Shown piece after piece: positions 55,803 to 64,000 of a DNA stretch of 64,000 bases (position 1 is the first letter of the stretch; the number at the start of each line of letters is the position of its first letter). The stretch is from Triglochin maritima. Its lineage: Eukaryota; Streptophyta; Magnoliopsida; Alismatales; Juncaginaceae. The stretch is taken from the NCBI GenBank assembly GCA_963682175.1, contig OY821784.1:21123621-21187620 (forward strand). Reading direction: 5' to 3'. The notes below the pieces were generated by a model that was given only the letters and a program-made list of their open reading frames with translations, was not told the origin of the DNA and did no database searches. Both the position numbers and the translations under genes were made by a program.

Positions 55803-56330
55803 ATCTGTCTTGGTACGACTGAAAGGTCCTATTCATCAGGTCCATGAATGTTGCAGGTGCATTCGTCAGTCCAAATGGCATCACCAAGAACTCGTAGTCT
55901 CGTACCGTGTCCTGAAGACTGTCTTCTGAACATCGGCCTCTCTGATCCGCAACTGGTGATAACCCGAACACAGATCAATCTTCGAGAACACTCCCGCCGT
56001 CTACAATTGATCAAACAGGTCATCAATCCTGGGCAAAAGGTATCGGTTCCTGACGGTAACCTTATTCAGCATCCTGTAGTCGATGCACATCCGCAACAAC
56101 CCATCATTCTTCATCACGAACAACACAGGCGCTCCCCATGGAGAGATACTCGGTCGGATAAACCCGGAGTCCATCAAGTCCTACAACTGCTTTTTTTAGC
56201 TCTGTCAACTCAGCAGGCGCCATCCGATACCGAGCCTTCGACTGGGGTGTCGCGCCCGCCACCAACTCAATTCCGAACTCGATCTCTCGGTGCGGCGGCA
56301 AACGAGGAATCTCTGCAGGAAACACCTTAG
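55762..56330 (-). pseudogene. RT11 reverse transcriptase palm and fingers
   Basis: Minus-strand frame 55971-55762: '[20 protein letters not shown]' and '[10 protein letters not shown]', which contains the catalytic F-V-D-D box. The fingers upstream ('EIEFGIELVAGATPQ', 'YRMAPAELTELKK') are in the frame ending at 56104. Between 56104 and 55971, stops and shifts break the frame. Dead as read, but recently derived from a working type. Confidence 0.88.
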
Positions 56331-57125
56331 GGAACTCTCGTACAACCTCTATATCCTCCTGCCTCCTCGCCTCAGGATCAAGAGCAACTAAGGTCGCCAC
56401 AAACGTTCCGCAACCCTGACGCAACAGCCTTTGTTCCTTAACCGCAGACACAATCAGACGACCTCCTATACTCCTCGTCCCTCTGATCAACACATCAGGC
56501 ACGTCCTTCCTCGGAATATGGATCTTCTTCTCAAGGCAAAAGACTCGCACATCGTACTGTGATAGTCAGTCCATCCCCAGTATGACGTCGAAGTCCTCCA
56601 TCAGTAGCAAGACAAGATCTGCCGGAAAGTCATGGTCTCCCGAAACAACTGTGGTGCCGGGGAGAAAACTCCCCACAGTGCCCACCTCACCCATGGGCGT
56701 ACTGACTTCCAACAAATCAGTCAGTAGCTCAGGGGTCCGATCCAACTTGCCAGCAAACGTCTCCAAAATGAAGGTGTGTGTGGCGCCGCAATCAAATAAA
56801 ATACGAGCAACCAAACCTGAAATGACAAGGGTACCTTCCACAACAGTGTTGGAGTCCTTCGCCTCCTCAGCCCGAACGGTGAAGACTCGACCTGCTCTCC
56901 TAATCTGACTCTGTGGAACAACGGACCTGCTACCTCCGCTCCTCCCTGAGACCGGTAGTCCTGGCCCGCTGCTCGTCTCGCCCTGCCGGCTCGGGCAATC
57001 TCGGATAAAATGGCCCATCTGACCGCATCCCAAACAAGAACCTGTACGTTGGGGGCACTCCTGACCCGGATGAGATCTCCCGCAAGTACCGCACACACCA
57101 GATTGGCGTGATCCTCTTCCATCAA
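56104..57125 (-). pseudogene. RT11 zinc knuckle, protease and start of reverse transcriptase
   Basis: Frame 57096-56566: a knuckle CX2CX4HX4C ('CLGCGQMGHFIRDC'), a Gly/Ser linker, then the protease with 'ILFDCGATHTFI', where the usual D-S-G is D-C-G, and 'MEDFDVILGMD'. One stop later, frame 56550-56104 continues 'VRVFCLEKKIHIP' into the reverse transcriptase N-terminus. The D-C-G triad would probably impair the protease. Confidence 0.9.
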
Positions 57126-57159
57126 CCCGGGGCCACTTGCCCGGGTTCCCAGTGGAACG

Positions 57160-57425
57160 TCAAACTACACGTCCTCCCGAACTAACTGGCGGCTTACGTG
57201 CCTCATGGTAATTCTGTTCGTAGTCGTAATCGATGATAGTCGCATACTTCACCGCATTTTCAAGGGTCTGTGGCATGCTAGTAAGCACCCGCGATCTGAG
57301 CTGCTTCCTCAACCCCTTGTTGAACCTCCGTGCACGCTGCTCTGGCGTCACGTAAGTCTCAGAACAATAACGCTCAAGGGCGTTAAACCTGCTGATGTAA
57401 CTAGCCAAGGAGTCGAGGTATGCCG
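57160..57425 (-). pseudogene. RT11 gag C-terminal remnant
   Basis: Frame on the minus strand with 'YLDSLASYISRFNALERYCS', 'TPEQRARRFNKGLRKQLRSR' and 'YATIIDYDYEQN', the back half of a Tekay Gag capsid domain. The front half is missing. Upstream codons ('VDNNLAPAKDFTP', 57465-57424) match an LTR segment at 53274-53326 in inverted orientation and are not true gag. Confidence 0.8.
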
Positions 57426-57465
57426 GCGTAAAATCCTTGGCCGGCGCAAGGTTGTTGTCCACCAA

Positions 57466-57854
57466 CGGGGGAACAACAAAAACATACTAGAAGCTGACAT
57501 ACCTCGACGAGAAGATTGAGCACACCAGAGTTCGCTCGACGTCGACGCACGACAGCAACCTTCGCACCCACGCCTCACGCTCGCACCTCCGCTAACCCGA
57601 GCTCGCCTCCACACGCCGGAGTTGTCTCCACCACCTCTGGAAAGCCGAACAAGGGAGAAGAAAAGTGAGTGAAATGGTGAGAGAGAGGTTGAGTGAAGAA
57701 GAAGAGAGAAAATGATGGCGTTTTCTCCTCAAAACACACCCCAACCGTAAACGCCCCCTACACCCATCACCAACACTATTCTCCCTCCCATTTCCCATGC
57801 AAAACACCTCCCCTAACCAAGGGATTAGTCCTAAGCAAGGTTAAGGACTTAATA
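57466..57854 (-). repeat. RT11 5' LTR, R-U5 missing
   Basis: 57466-57650 matches 53362-53555 of the other LTR. 57650-57854 is the U3 start, ending 'ggttaaggacttaata' at the CACTA junction. The primer site and leader are absent. Confidence 0.65.
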
Positions 57855-58105
57855 GTGGTCTTCTACGTCAGCTTTTAAAAAGTCCAACGTAGAAGGGTTG
57901 AATTTGTTTTTTGGTATAGGCACGTAAACCAAAATGAAATCCTACCAATCCGGACATCAACAAACATAAATCCTAGCCCCGTCTAATTCAAAATTAAAAT
58001 ATTCCTTGAGAAACCCCAAATTCCAAATTCTCTTCTTTTCCATTTTCCCGACCCGAAGTGAAAGAAGTCCAGAAGTAGATCAATCTATTTTTTAGACAAC
58101 CGAAC
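57855..58105. repeat. CACTA interior with subterminal-type motif
   Basis: 'ggtcttctacgtcagctttt' and 'ccaacgtagaaggg' (57857-57895) form an inverted pair of the same motif class. No gene is seen up to the start of the captured fragment. Confidence 0.6.
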
Positions 58106-58974
58106 ATGATATCCGAATCTCAGCAAATGGCAAGAGACAGAAGATGCAGGTCATTCTATACTTTATATGCCCTTCCCTTTCCTTCCTACCTACTACTTTC
58201 AATCAGTCTGTTCTTTATGTGCTTCAACCTTTCAAATTATTCTGCAGATGAACTATGCGTGGTTGTCAAGGAATCTATCTATGACAGCGAGAAAGAGAGA
58301 CGCACCTACGAAGAAGCATTGATTGCGATCACCGTTGACGAGCCTTTAAAGTGGTAGGTACACCATCTCTGCTCTTCAATATTTACCACCTTCAGGAAAC
58401 TGCTCAGACTTTCCTCTCCTTCAGGTATTCTGACGGCATTCAGAGATCAGATTTCTGGGGTGTAGAATCGGAGCTACTGGTAAGTAAAGCAAGAAATACA
58501 AGTCATGTCCTATATATACCTTTTTCTTTTGGTGTTGCTCCTTTTTCTAATTGAGATTGTCGTTAGTATGGACAAAACAAACTCGTCTTTCTCTTCAAAC
58601 CAACTATACATCTCATAACTTCCTTTTCTTCTTCTGAAATGGATTTCCAAAAGTTTGTTGTTGGTTTATGAAATCAGTTTTAAATTGAAGTGGGAAGAGT
58701 TGTGTATTTTTATAATGATGATTATTGATTTAACTTGTTCTACGTTTGTTGTAAAGTTGACTTAGTGGAAAATTATTTTACCGAGCTCCAACTTTTAACA
58801 TTTTCCTTGACATTATCAGGTATTGCCCAAGTTATGTCGTCAACCCATACTTGTTTACATACCTGAGCATGAGGTGTGTGACGAATTCACAGACATTTTC
58901 TACGCTGGACATTTTATTGTCAGGACTCTGAATTATTCTACGACAATCTTTAATTGTCCTGCTTATGTATGAAG
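58106..58974 (+). pseudogene. Captured host gene fragment, OTU-type cysteine protease-like, with introns
   Basis: Three exons with good splice sites read continuously: 58247-58353 'DELCVVVKESIYDSEKERRT' to 'AITVDEPLK' (acceptor ttctgcag, donor gtaggt); 58425-58479 'SDGIQRSDFWGVESELL' (acceptor ccttcag, donor gtaagt); 58820-58972 'VLPKLCRQPILVYIPEHE' (acceptor attatcag), then diverged codons and a stop. From memory of plant OTU-like deubiquitinases, 'DFWGGESELLVLS' followed by a 'VYIPEHE' phrase is characteristic, placing this in the middle of the OTU domain. A possible earlier exon, 58106-58149, contains 'RDRRC', which might be a decayed catalytic Asp-Cys motif. It is flanked by CACTA subterminal repeats. 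The family assignment needs a search. Confidence 0.6.
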
Positions 58975-59240
58975 TCAAGCTTCCATGCAATTCAGTGGCC
59001 TTTCCCTTGTCAAAAAATATGTGTATTGTAACATTGGCCTTGTTACATTAGAATATAAAAAATCAAAAACGTCAAAAATTTAAGTTAATTCAGGAGTCGG
59101 AATTTCTTGGTTGGCTAACATATACAAATGTGGCGATGACATGGAGAAAATAAAATAAAATAAATCACGAAGCTTAGAGCATCATCTATCTTTCTTAGAG
59201 AACCGAACATGATATCTGAATCACAAAAACCGAAAAATAA
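58975..59240. other. CACTA interior, no gene
   Basis: AT-rich. A stretch 'ttagagaaccgaacatgatatctgaatc' (about 59196-59223) repeats 'ttagacaaccgaacatgatatccgaatc' at 58092-58119, beside the first exon of the captured fragment. Confidence 0.6.
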
Positions 59241-59640
59241 AATAAAAAATAATACCCTACTACGTCGGTTTTAAAAAAACTGACGTTTTAGGTGGTCTAC
59301 CATGTCGGTTTTCTCTAAAACCGACGTAGTATGGGTTTTTTAAAGATGTTTTCTGGTTTTTATACACTAAAACATTGATTTTATAAAAAACCGACATGGT
59401 AGACACCCTACAACGTCGGTTTCCTATATAACCGACGTGGTAGGGTATAAAAACCGAAGAATAATTTTTTTGATGAAGGGGTCTACCACGTCGGTTTTCT
59501 ATGCAATCGACGTGGACCCCCACTATCACGTCGGATAATAAACCAACGTGAAAGAGTACCCTCGTATAACGTCTCCCGCCTACCACGTCAGTCAACCAAG
59601 GTAGTCAACCCGACGTTGTACCCCTAAGGAATTCATTTTT
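59241..59640. repeat. CACTA right subterminal repeats
   Basis: About twelve copies of ctac.acgtcggtttt and aaaaccgacgtggtag, many as close inverted pairs (for example 59400-59450). No terminal CACTG complement was found, so the end is inferred from where the motifs stop. Confidence 0.8.
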
Positions 59641-59894
59641 GAAATCATACCGAATGCTCGCTCTTCATATGGCTGTCACCCAACATAATTGGAAAATTCT
59701 TATAAATCTCAGATATGCTTCATAAATCTGTAGAACTTTGATAACCCATTTCACCGTCAGAACCCTCATATGAGAGAGTGACTGACTGTCGTTCCATAGT
59801 TGGCAAAAGTTTTATTGTCAACATTTTTTATATACAAACCTCAGACATACTTCATAGATTCATAGAATGCTTCTATCGAAAAGTTCTACCTCAT

Positions 59895-61075
59895 ATTCAG
59901 GAGAATTTTGTTGATATGATTTTTTGTTTGTTTGTTTATTTACTTTTTTATTTTACAAAACTCCTCTAATAACAAGAGAGAATTCAAGATCTAGCTTGGT
60001 ATGCATACTCCCTTATTATTAAATTTGTTTGTATTTGTTGTTTAACTTATGAAATATGTATTAAATAAGTGTATCCTATTTATTCAAGAGGTTGAAATAT
60101 ATGAGTAAATTTATCCTCGTTACCCATGAGATTGAATATATTTGAATAAGTTTATCATCATTATTCAGGAGCTCGATTATATCTGACGAGTAGACATATG
60201 ATTACTATTCAAACTATTAAGACACATGGATAAGTTTAGCCTCGTTATCTGGGAGGATTTTGATATATAAGTAAGCTTATCCTTGCTACTCAGGAGGTTG
60301 AATATATTCGGCAAGTAGACTTATGATTACTACTAGGAGATTAGGATACATGGATAAGTTTAGCCTCGTTATCTGGGAGGATTCTGATATATGAGTAAGT
60401 TTATCCTCGTTGCTCACGAGGTTGAATATATTCGGCAAGTAGACTTATGATTACTACTCAGACGATTAGGATACATTGATAAGTTTAGTCTCGTTATCCG
60501 GGAGGATGACGATATATGAATAAGTTTATCCTCGTTACTCACGAGATTAAATATATTTGAATAAGTTTATCCTCATTATTCAGGAGGTTGAATATATTTT
60601 GAATAAGTTTATCCTCCTTATTCAGGAGAAGGGCGATATATGTGAGAAGCCTTATCATTGCTACTTAAAGGGTTAGGATATATATGTATATATATATAGA
60701 ATAAGTTTAGTCTTCTTATTCAGGAGGATGAGTAAATGTGGGTAGACTTATCATTGCTACCTGCGAGATTAAGATATATACGTATATATGAATAAGTTTA
60801 GCCTCATTATTCGGGGGGACAATATATGAGGCGAGTAGACTTGTGATTACTACTCAGAGGATTATAACACACAAGGATAAGTTTAGCTCATTATCCAGGA
60901 GGATTTTGCTGATTTGGATATATATTTTCCTTGTTTTTTTGGTTATTTATGTTTTACAAAATTCCTCTAACAACAAGAGAGAGGGAACCCAAGATCCATC
61001 TTGGTGTACGTCCTCCCTTATTATTAAATTTGTTTGCATTTGCAGTTCAACTTGTGAAATAAATACTACTTTTCA
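59895..61075. repeat. 180-bp segment duplicated on both sides of the minisatellite
   Basis: 59895-60065 ('caggagaattttgttgat' .. 'caaaactcctctaataacaa' .. 'cccttattattaaatttgtt') recurs at 60893-61070 with moderate divergence, about 1.0 kb apart, enclosing the main array. Confidence 0.85.
60066..60917. repeat. 41-bp minisatellite with 123-bp higher-order unit
   Basis: About 20 units of the form 'taagtttatcctcgttactcaggaggttgaatatat' start at 60103, 60146, 60231, 60272, 60354, 60395, 60479, 60520, 60561, 60603 and further. Every third unit is a variant, 'gtagacttatgattactact', at 60188, 60313 and 60436 (spacing 123-125), giving a trimeric higher-order repeat. Many units hold a small CCTC/GAGG dyad. 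Confidence 0.9.
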
Positions 61076-61189
61076 TATTATATAAACGTATATTATTATT
61101 TTTGTTCATACAAATTTTTATATGGTTTGTAAATTCGTAGAACAAATGTGGTGAACACTTTTAAGTGATATTTAGGGTGTCGACAATGT

Positions 61190-61380
61190 ATGTGAGTAGA
61201 CTTATTATTGCTACTCGTGAGATTAGGACATATATTTATATATGAATAAGTTTAGCCTCATTATTCAGGGAGACTATTGAAAAGTTTCACCTCTTACTCA
61301 GGAGGTCTATAGAAAAGTTTCACCTCTTACTCAGGAGGTCTATAGAAAAGTTTCACCTCTTATTAAGGAGGATTTTATTT
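61190..61380. repeat. Second array: 41-bp units grading into 33-bp units
   Basis: 61190-61285 has two units of the first type. 61285-61375 has three units of 33 bp (gaaaagtttcacctcttact + caggaggtctata), two of them identical. Confidence 0.88.
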
Positions 61381-61415
61381 ATATCAGTTGCACCACCCTT
61401 TCTGGTTTTCACCAC

Positions 61416-61433
61416 AATTGACCCCCACTTGTT
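61416..61433 (-). other. RT12 polypurine tract
   Basis: The minus strand reads 'aaacaagtgggggtcaat', a G-rich tract of the kind that precedes Tat-type 3' LTRs. Confidence 0.6.
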
Positions 61434-61475
61434 TTTTCCTACGAGCCCTTTCGAGTTTTCTCATAGAGGGGTACC

Positions 61476-62099
61476 TGATTGACATCACATCATGCATATA
61501 TTTGTGTCTTATATCCTTTATTTTTAGCCTAAGCAATGCTACGTAACAATTTTTACGTTTAAGTTTCAGGAATAAATAGGTTTGAGAAGAAGAGACTCAA
61601 AATGGACTTAAAAGTAAGGAAAATGACTAAGTTGCAAGACTTATGGACTGAGATGCAAGAGAGAAGGAACCGGATGTAAACCAAAAGGACCAATGAGCAA
61701 ATAAAGAAAGTCCACACTCTCAGGAGGAGTATTTCGGCAATTAAATCCAGGTCTAAGCTTCAACAACCAATTCGGGTGCACCAAACATAAAGAAATCGAT
61801 CCACAAAAGTCTCCACTGAACTAGGACCGGATCAGAGCCATCCAGGCCGCCAATTGGCGGTCGGATCTTTTCCAAACCCGATTAGGTTTAGCCAGGTGTT
61901 AGACTAATGTGTCGTATGTCCATTTTTGTATGCGTTTAGTCTAATACTGCGATTGTCCGCGGTTGTCTTTTTCTATGACTATAAATAGAACTCTTCCTCC
62001 TCCTTTGTATTCCATCTCCTCTCTTTGTGGCCATCCTCTCTACTAGGAGTAAAGCCTTGGAGCAAAACTCTGGTGGAGAGAGGCTACTTGTAAGGTGAG
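61476..62099 (+). repeat. Athila-like LTR fragment
   Basis: Begins TGATTGACATCACATCATGC and is collinear with 3727 and the complement of 13871 for about 620 bp, through the palindrome CCGCCAATTGGCGG (61847-61860), the TATA box ctataaatag (61979-61988) and 'ggtggagagaggctac'. It stops at 62099 against RT12 integrase. It is inserted between the RT12 polypurine tract and pol; the right part is lost. Confidence 0.88.
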
Positions 62100-62102
62100 T
62101 GA

Positions 62103-63640
62103 GGCTACTACGTGGAGGGATGGTATCTCGATTTCCAATGGTAGTACAACTTCTTTCCCCATACACCAAGGAATATGATGTACAACTTGTTGGAGTGTTA
62201 TAGGTGGTCCTGTAGGACTAGATTGCTTCATACATACGGTCATGCAAATCTCACTTATTTGACTTTACAGTTTTGGCTATTATAGAACAAAGAGTATTAT
62301 TGAAAGCTTCTGCCAACCCAGTTGCAGATGGATTGTATATAGTGAAATAACTCCAATTAGTACCATATTTATTAGCAAAACAATATACTTTTTGACTTCC
62401 GAAATTTGTCCCATTATCGGATTGGACACTATTTAGGACACCAAGCCAATGAACTATATTGTTTGTGAAAAACTTGACAACTGCATCACTTGTGACTTCG
62501 CGAAGAGGAACCGATTCCGCCCGTCTAGAGAAGTAATATGTTGCATCTAGTTTGAATTTGTAACCCCGAGATATAGGGGTGAATGGTCCAACAACATCTG
62601 TTCCCCAGTCCGCGAAGGCTACGATGCGATTGTTGGATGCAACTTAGAAGGTGGTATATGAGACAAATTGCCATGTTCCTTGCATTTGAGGCATTTCTTT
62701 GCATATTCTAAGCAATCTTGACTCATAGTGGGCCAATAAAAACCCATAAGTTTAATTTGATGCGCATTTTCGATCGGGCTTGATGTCCACCACATTCTCT
62801 TGAATGAACTTCCTGAAGGAACTTTTGTGCTTTGTCCTTTGAAAGACATCGAAGATATATAGAGTTGTGGTTGGTAGGTGCCAATTTATAAAGTGTGTAA
62901 TTTTTAAACACAGATGATGAAATTTGCCCTTTGAGTTCTATTTGATTGGCTCTATCAACAGGTTGTCAACCATGTTTGAAGATGTCCATGAACACTTGCC
63001 TCCAATCATCGCCTTGTTCATCATTTACAACGAGGACTTCTTCTATTGCTTTGTCCTCACGTAACAGCGATGTATACTTGGAAGAAGACGTCGATCTTTT
63101 ATAACAACTTCCATTTCTCCTTGGGGTGGAAGGGTCAAACTAGTTGCTAACTTTGGAAGAGCATCCGTATGAGAGTTATTTCTTCTTGGAACGTGTCATA
63201 TTTCAAAACTATCAAACCTTCGAATCAGACGAAGCATCACATCATGATATTGTATTAGTTCTTTTCAAACTTCATATACACCATTAACTTGTCGAACAAC
63301 AAGTTGAGAATCACCATATGCTTTAAGACTTTTGATATTCATATTGAGTGTTATTTCTAATCAAACTATTAGAGCTTCATATTCGGCTTCATTATTGGAT
63401 TTCTCATCGACAAGTGCGCACAAAAAGTGAATGATACCACATTGTGGAGTGAAGAACACGATCCCTGCCCCAGCTCGAATCGCCGGACCATCAACAATCA
63501 CCTTTGTACGACATGCTCCATCAAAGTAGAGTTTCCAAACAACTTCTTTGTTAGTTTCGACAGTCATTATCTCTTTATCTGGAAGGTCAGTTGGCAATGG
63601 TGAATTGTTAGACACAGGATGAGTTGTAGGAACTCTGCAG
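62103..63640 (-). pseudogene. RT12: Tat-type RNase H and integrase, decayed
   Basis: Minus strand from 63615: RNase H 'VWKLYFDGACRTK', 'AGAGIVF', 'SNNEAEYEALIV', later 'GDSQLVVRQVNGVYE' and 'HTDALPKLATSL' (about 63340-63150). Integrase zinc-binding region at 62849-62619: 'GFYWPTMSQDCLEYAKKCLK' and 'CKEHGNLSHIPPSKLHPTI'. Integrase core at about 62620-62110: 'WGTDVVGPFTPISRGYKFKL', 'SDNGTNF' and 'GLAEAFNNTL', with the three acidic catalytic positions present. Several stops and shifts. Reverse transcriptase and upstream genes are absent; the right end joins unrelated repeat sequence at about 63640. Confidence 0.9.
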
Positions 63641-64000
63641 CGACTCCGGCTTCGTCGACTCCGGCATCATTAAACGTCTCCAATGATTCCGACAAGTGCA
63701 ACATTAGTACCGGCTATTGTTTCATCTTAAAATAAAAGTAAAGAAGAAAAAAACACGATCATCCGGCCACTGTCCAATTTAAAAAGGATTGGTCACCGGA
63801 TGTCGACCGATTTGCCAAGTGATCTCCTCTAAGGACTCGTGCTCGTTTGGCTTCGGGAAAAAATCACCACTTTTCCGGCCACTATCCTATTTAAAAGGAT
63901 TGGTCTCCGGATGGTTGTCCGATTTGCCAAGCGACAACTTCCTCTTAAGGAAACGTGCTCGTTTGGCTTCGGGAAAACACATCATTCGGGGCACTGTGCT
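63641..64000 (+). repeat. Inverted copy of 50158-50500
   Basis: The complement of this stretch matches 50158-50500, with shared phrases 'tttcccgaagccaaac.agcacg', 'ccttaag..gaagt.gtcgcttggcaaat' and 'ggacagtggccggatgatc'. Two tandem subunits of about 115-120 bp are visible. It continues past the window edge. Confidence 0.85.

Larger units (their letters stand above)
51649..57854 (-). mobile_element. RT11: Tekay/Del-type Ty3/gypsy element inside the CACTA element
   Basis: Minus-strand order: damaged 5' LTR (57854-57466), gag remnant, zinc knuckle and protease, reverse transcriptase, RNase H, integrase, truncated end of pol, damaged 3' LTR (53555-51649). The 5' LTR has lost R-U5 and the primer site; the 3' LTR has lost the first part of U3. 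Outer flanks ATGGT (51644-51648) and GTGGT (57855-57859) may be a target duplication with one change. Pol is long and interrupted mainly by a few stops, so decay is moderate. Confidence 0.85.
51423..59640. mobile_element. CACTA-like DNA transposon, split by RT11, with captured gene fragment
   Basis: The left end reads CACTGCTGGAAAAATCGG, followed by many direct and inverted copies of the subterminal motif tACGTCGGTtt/aaACCGACGTgg (51440-51640). The same motif returns at 57862-57895 and densely at 59255-59620. This layout (CACT start, short motif arrays at both ends) is that of plant CACTA elements. No transposase was found. The right terminus (..CAGTG) was not found near 59640, so the right end is probably truncated. 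Confidence 0.7.
59641..61415 (-). repeat. RT12 LTR (Tat-type), containing a minisatellite
   Basis: On the minus strand the LTR would begin TGTGGTGAAAACC at 61415, directly after a polypurine tract 'aagtgggggtcaat' (61416-61433). The left limit is uncertain; it abuts CACTA repeats near 59640. Most of it is the 41-bp repeat array. Assignment to RT12 rests on the tract and on pol lying upstream in the same orientation. Confidence 0.55.

Noticed and set aside
60066..61380. CRISPR-like regular repeats
   Set aside because: Units are degenerate and contiguous with no unique spacers, and the DNA is a plant nuclear transposon region; it is a minisatellite.

Overview
The window is plant nuclear DNA made almost entirely of nested transposable elements. 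Nothing in it looks like an intact host gene, rRNA, tRNA or CRISPR array. A flowering plant with a large, repeat-rich genome is suggested by Ty3/gypsy elements of Athila/Tat type (tRNA-Asp primer sites) and of Tekay/Del chromovirus type, SIRE-like and short-LTR Ty1/copia elements, and a CACTA-like transposon with TACGTCGG-type subterminal repeats. The species cannot be named from sequence alone.

Layout. 1-7264: a minus-strand Athila-like element (RT1, running off the left edge) with gag and protease remnants, an 800-bp tandem duplication, and a solo LTR (3727-5144, 5-bp target duplication ACGGT) in its leader. 7265-8954: purine-rich DNA, a 20-bp tandem repeat and an old LTR remnant. 8955-25043: a plus-strand Athila-like element (RT2) split by a minus-strand relative (RT3, 12325-21131). 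25044-26704: a chimeric fragment (RT4) in the 3' LTR of RT2. 26705-29334: a decayed Tekay-type RNase H/integrase with part of its 3' LTR (RT5). 29335-41505: a SIRE-like copia element without pol (RT6), whose 5' LTR is split by RT7 (30259-36753), the best preserved element here, with paired LTRs, a perfect primer site and target duplication CTACC. 41507-42685: a gag-protease scrap (RT8). 44514-50152: a copia element without most of pol (RT9; target duplication AATAG), itself carrying a gypsy solo LTR at 47170-49020 (target duplication GAAAC). 51423-59640: a CACTA-like element carrying a spliced host gene fragment resembling an OTU-type cysteine protease, and split by a nearly full-length Tekay-type element (RT11). 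59641-63640: a minus-strand Tat-type element (RT12) whose LTR contains a 41-bp minisatellite. 63641-64000: an inverted copy of sequence at 50158-50500.

The elements RT2, RT3, RT4 and RT7 share leader, 3' region and, after gag (and protease where present), one conserved protein module where reverse transcriptase would be expected. They look like a non-autonomous lineage that needs pol in trans. This module, the GC-rich hairpins and U3 palindromes of the same lineage, the CGGTCGACCG arrays shared by copia and gypsy LTRs, and the captured OTU-like fragment are the most interesting signals. All boundaries were read by eye; those backed by target duplications or paired LTRs are firm, others are approximate.
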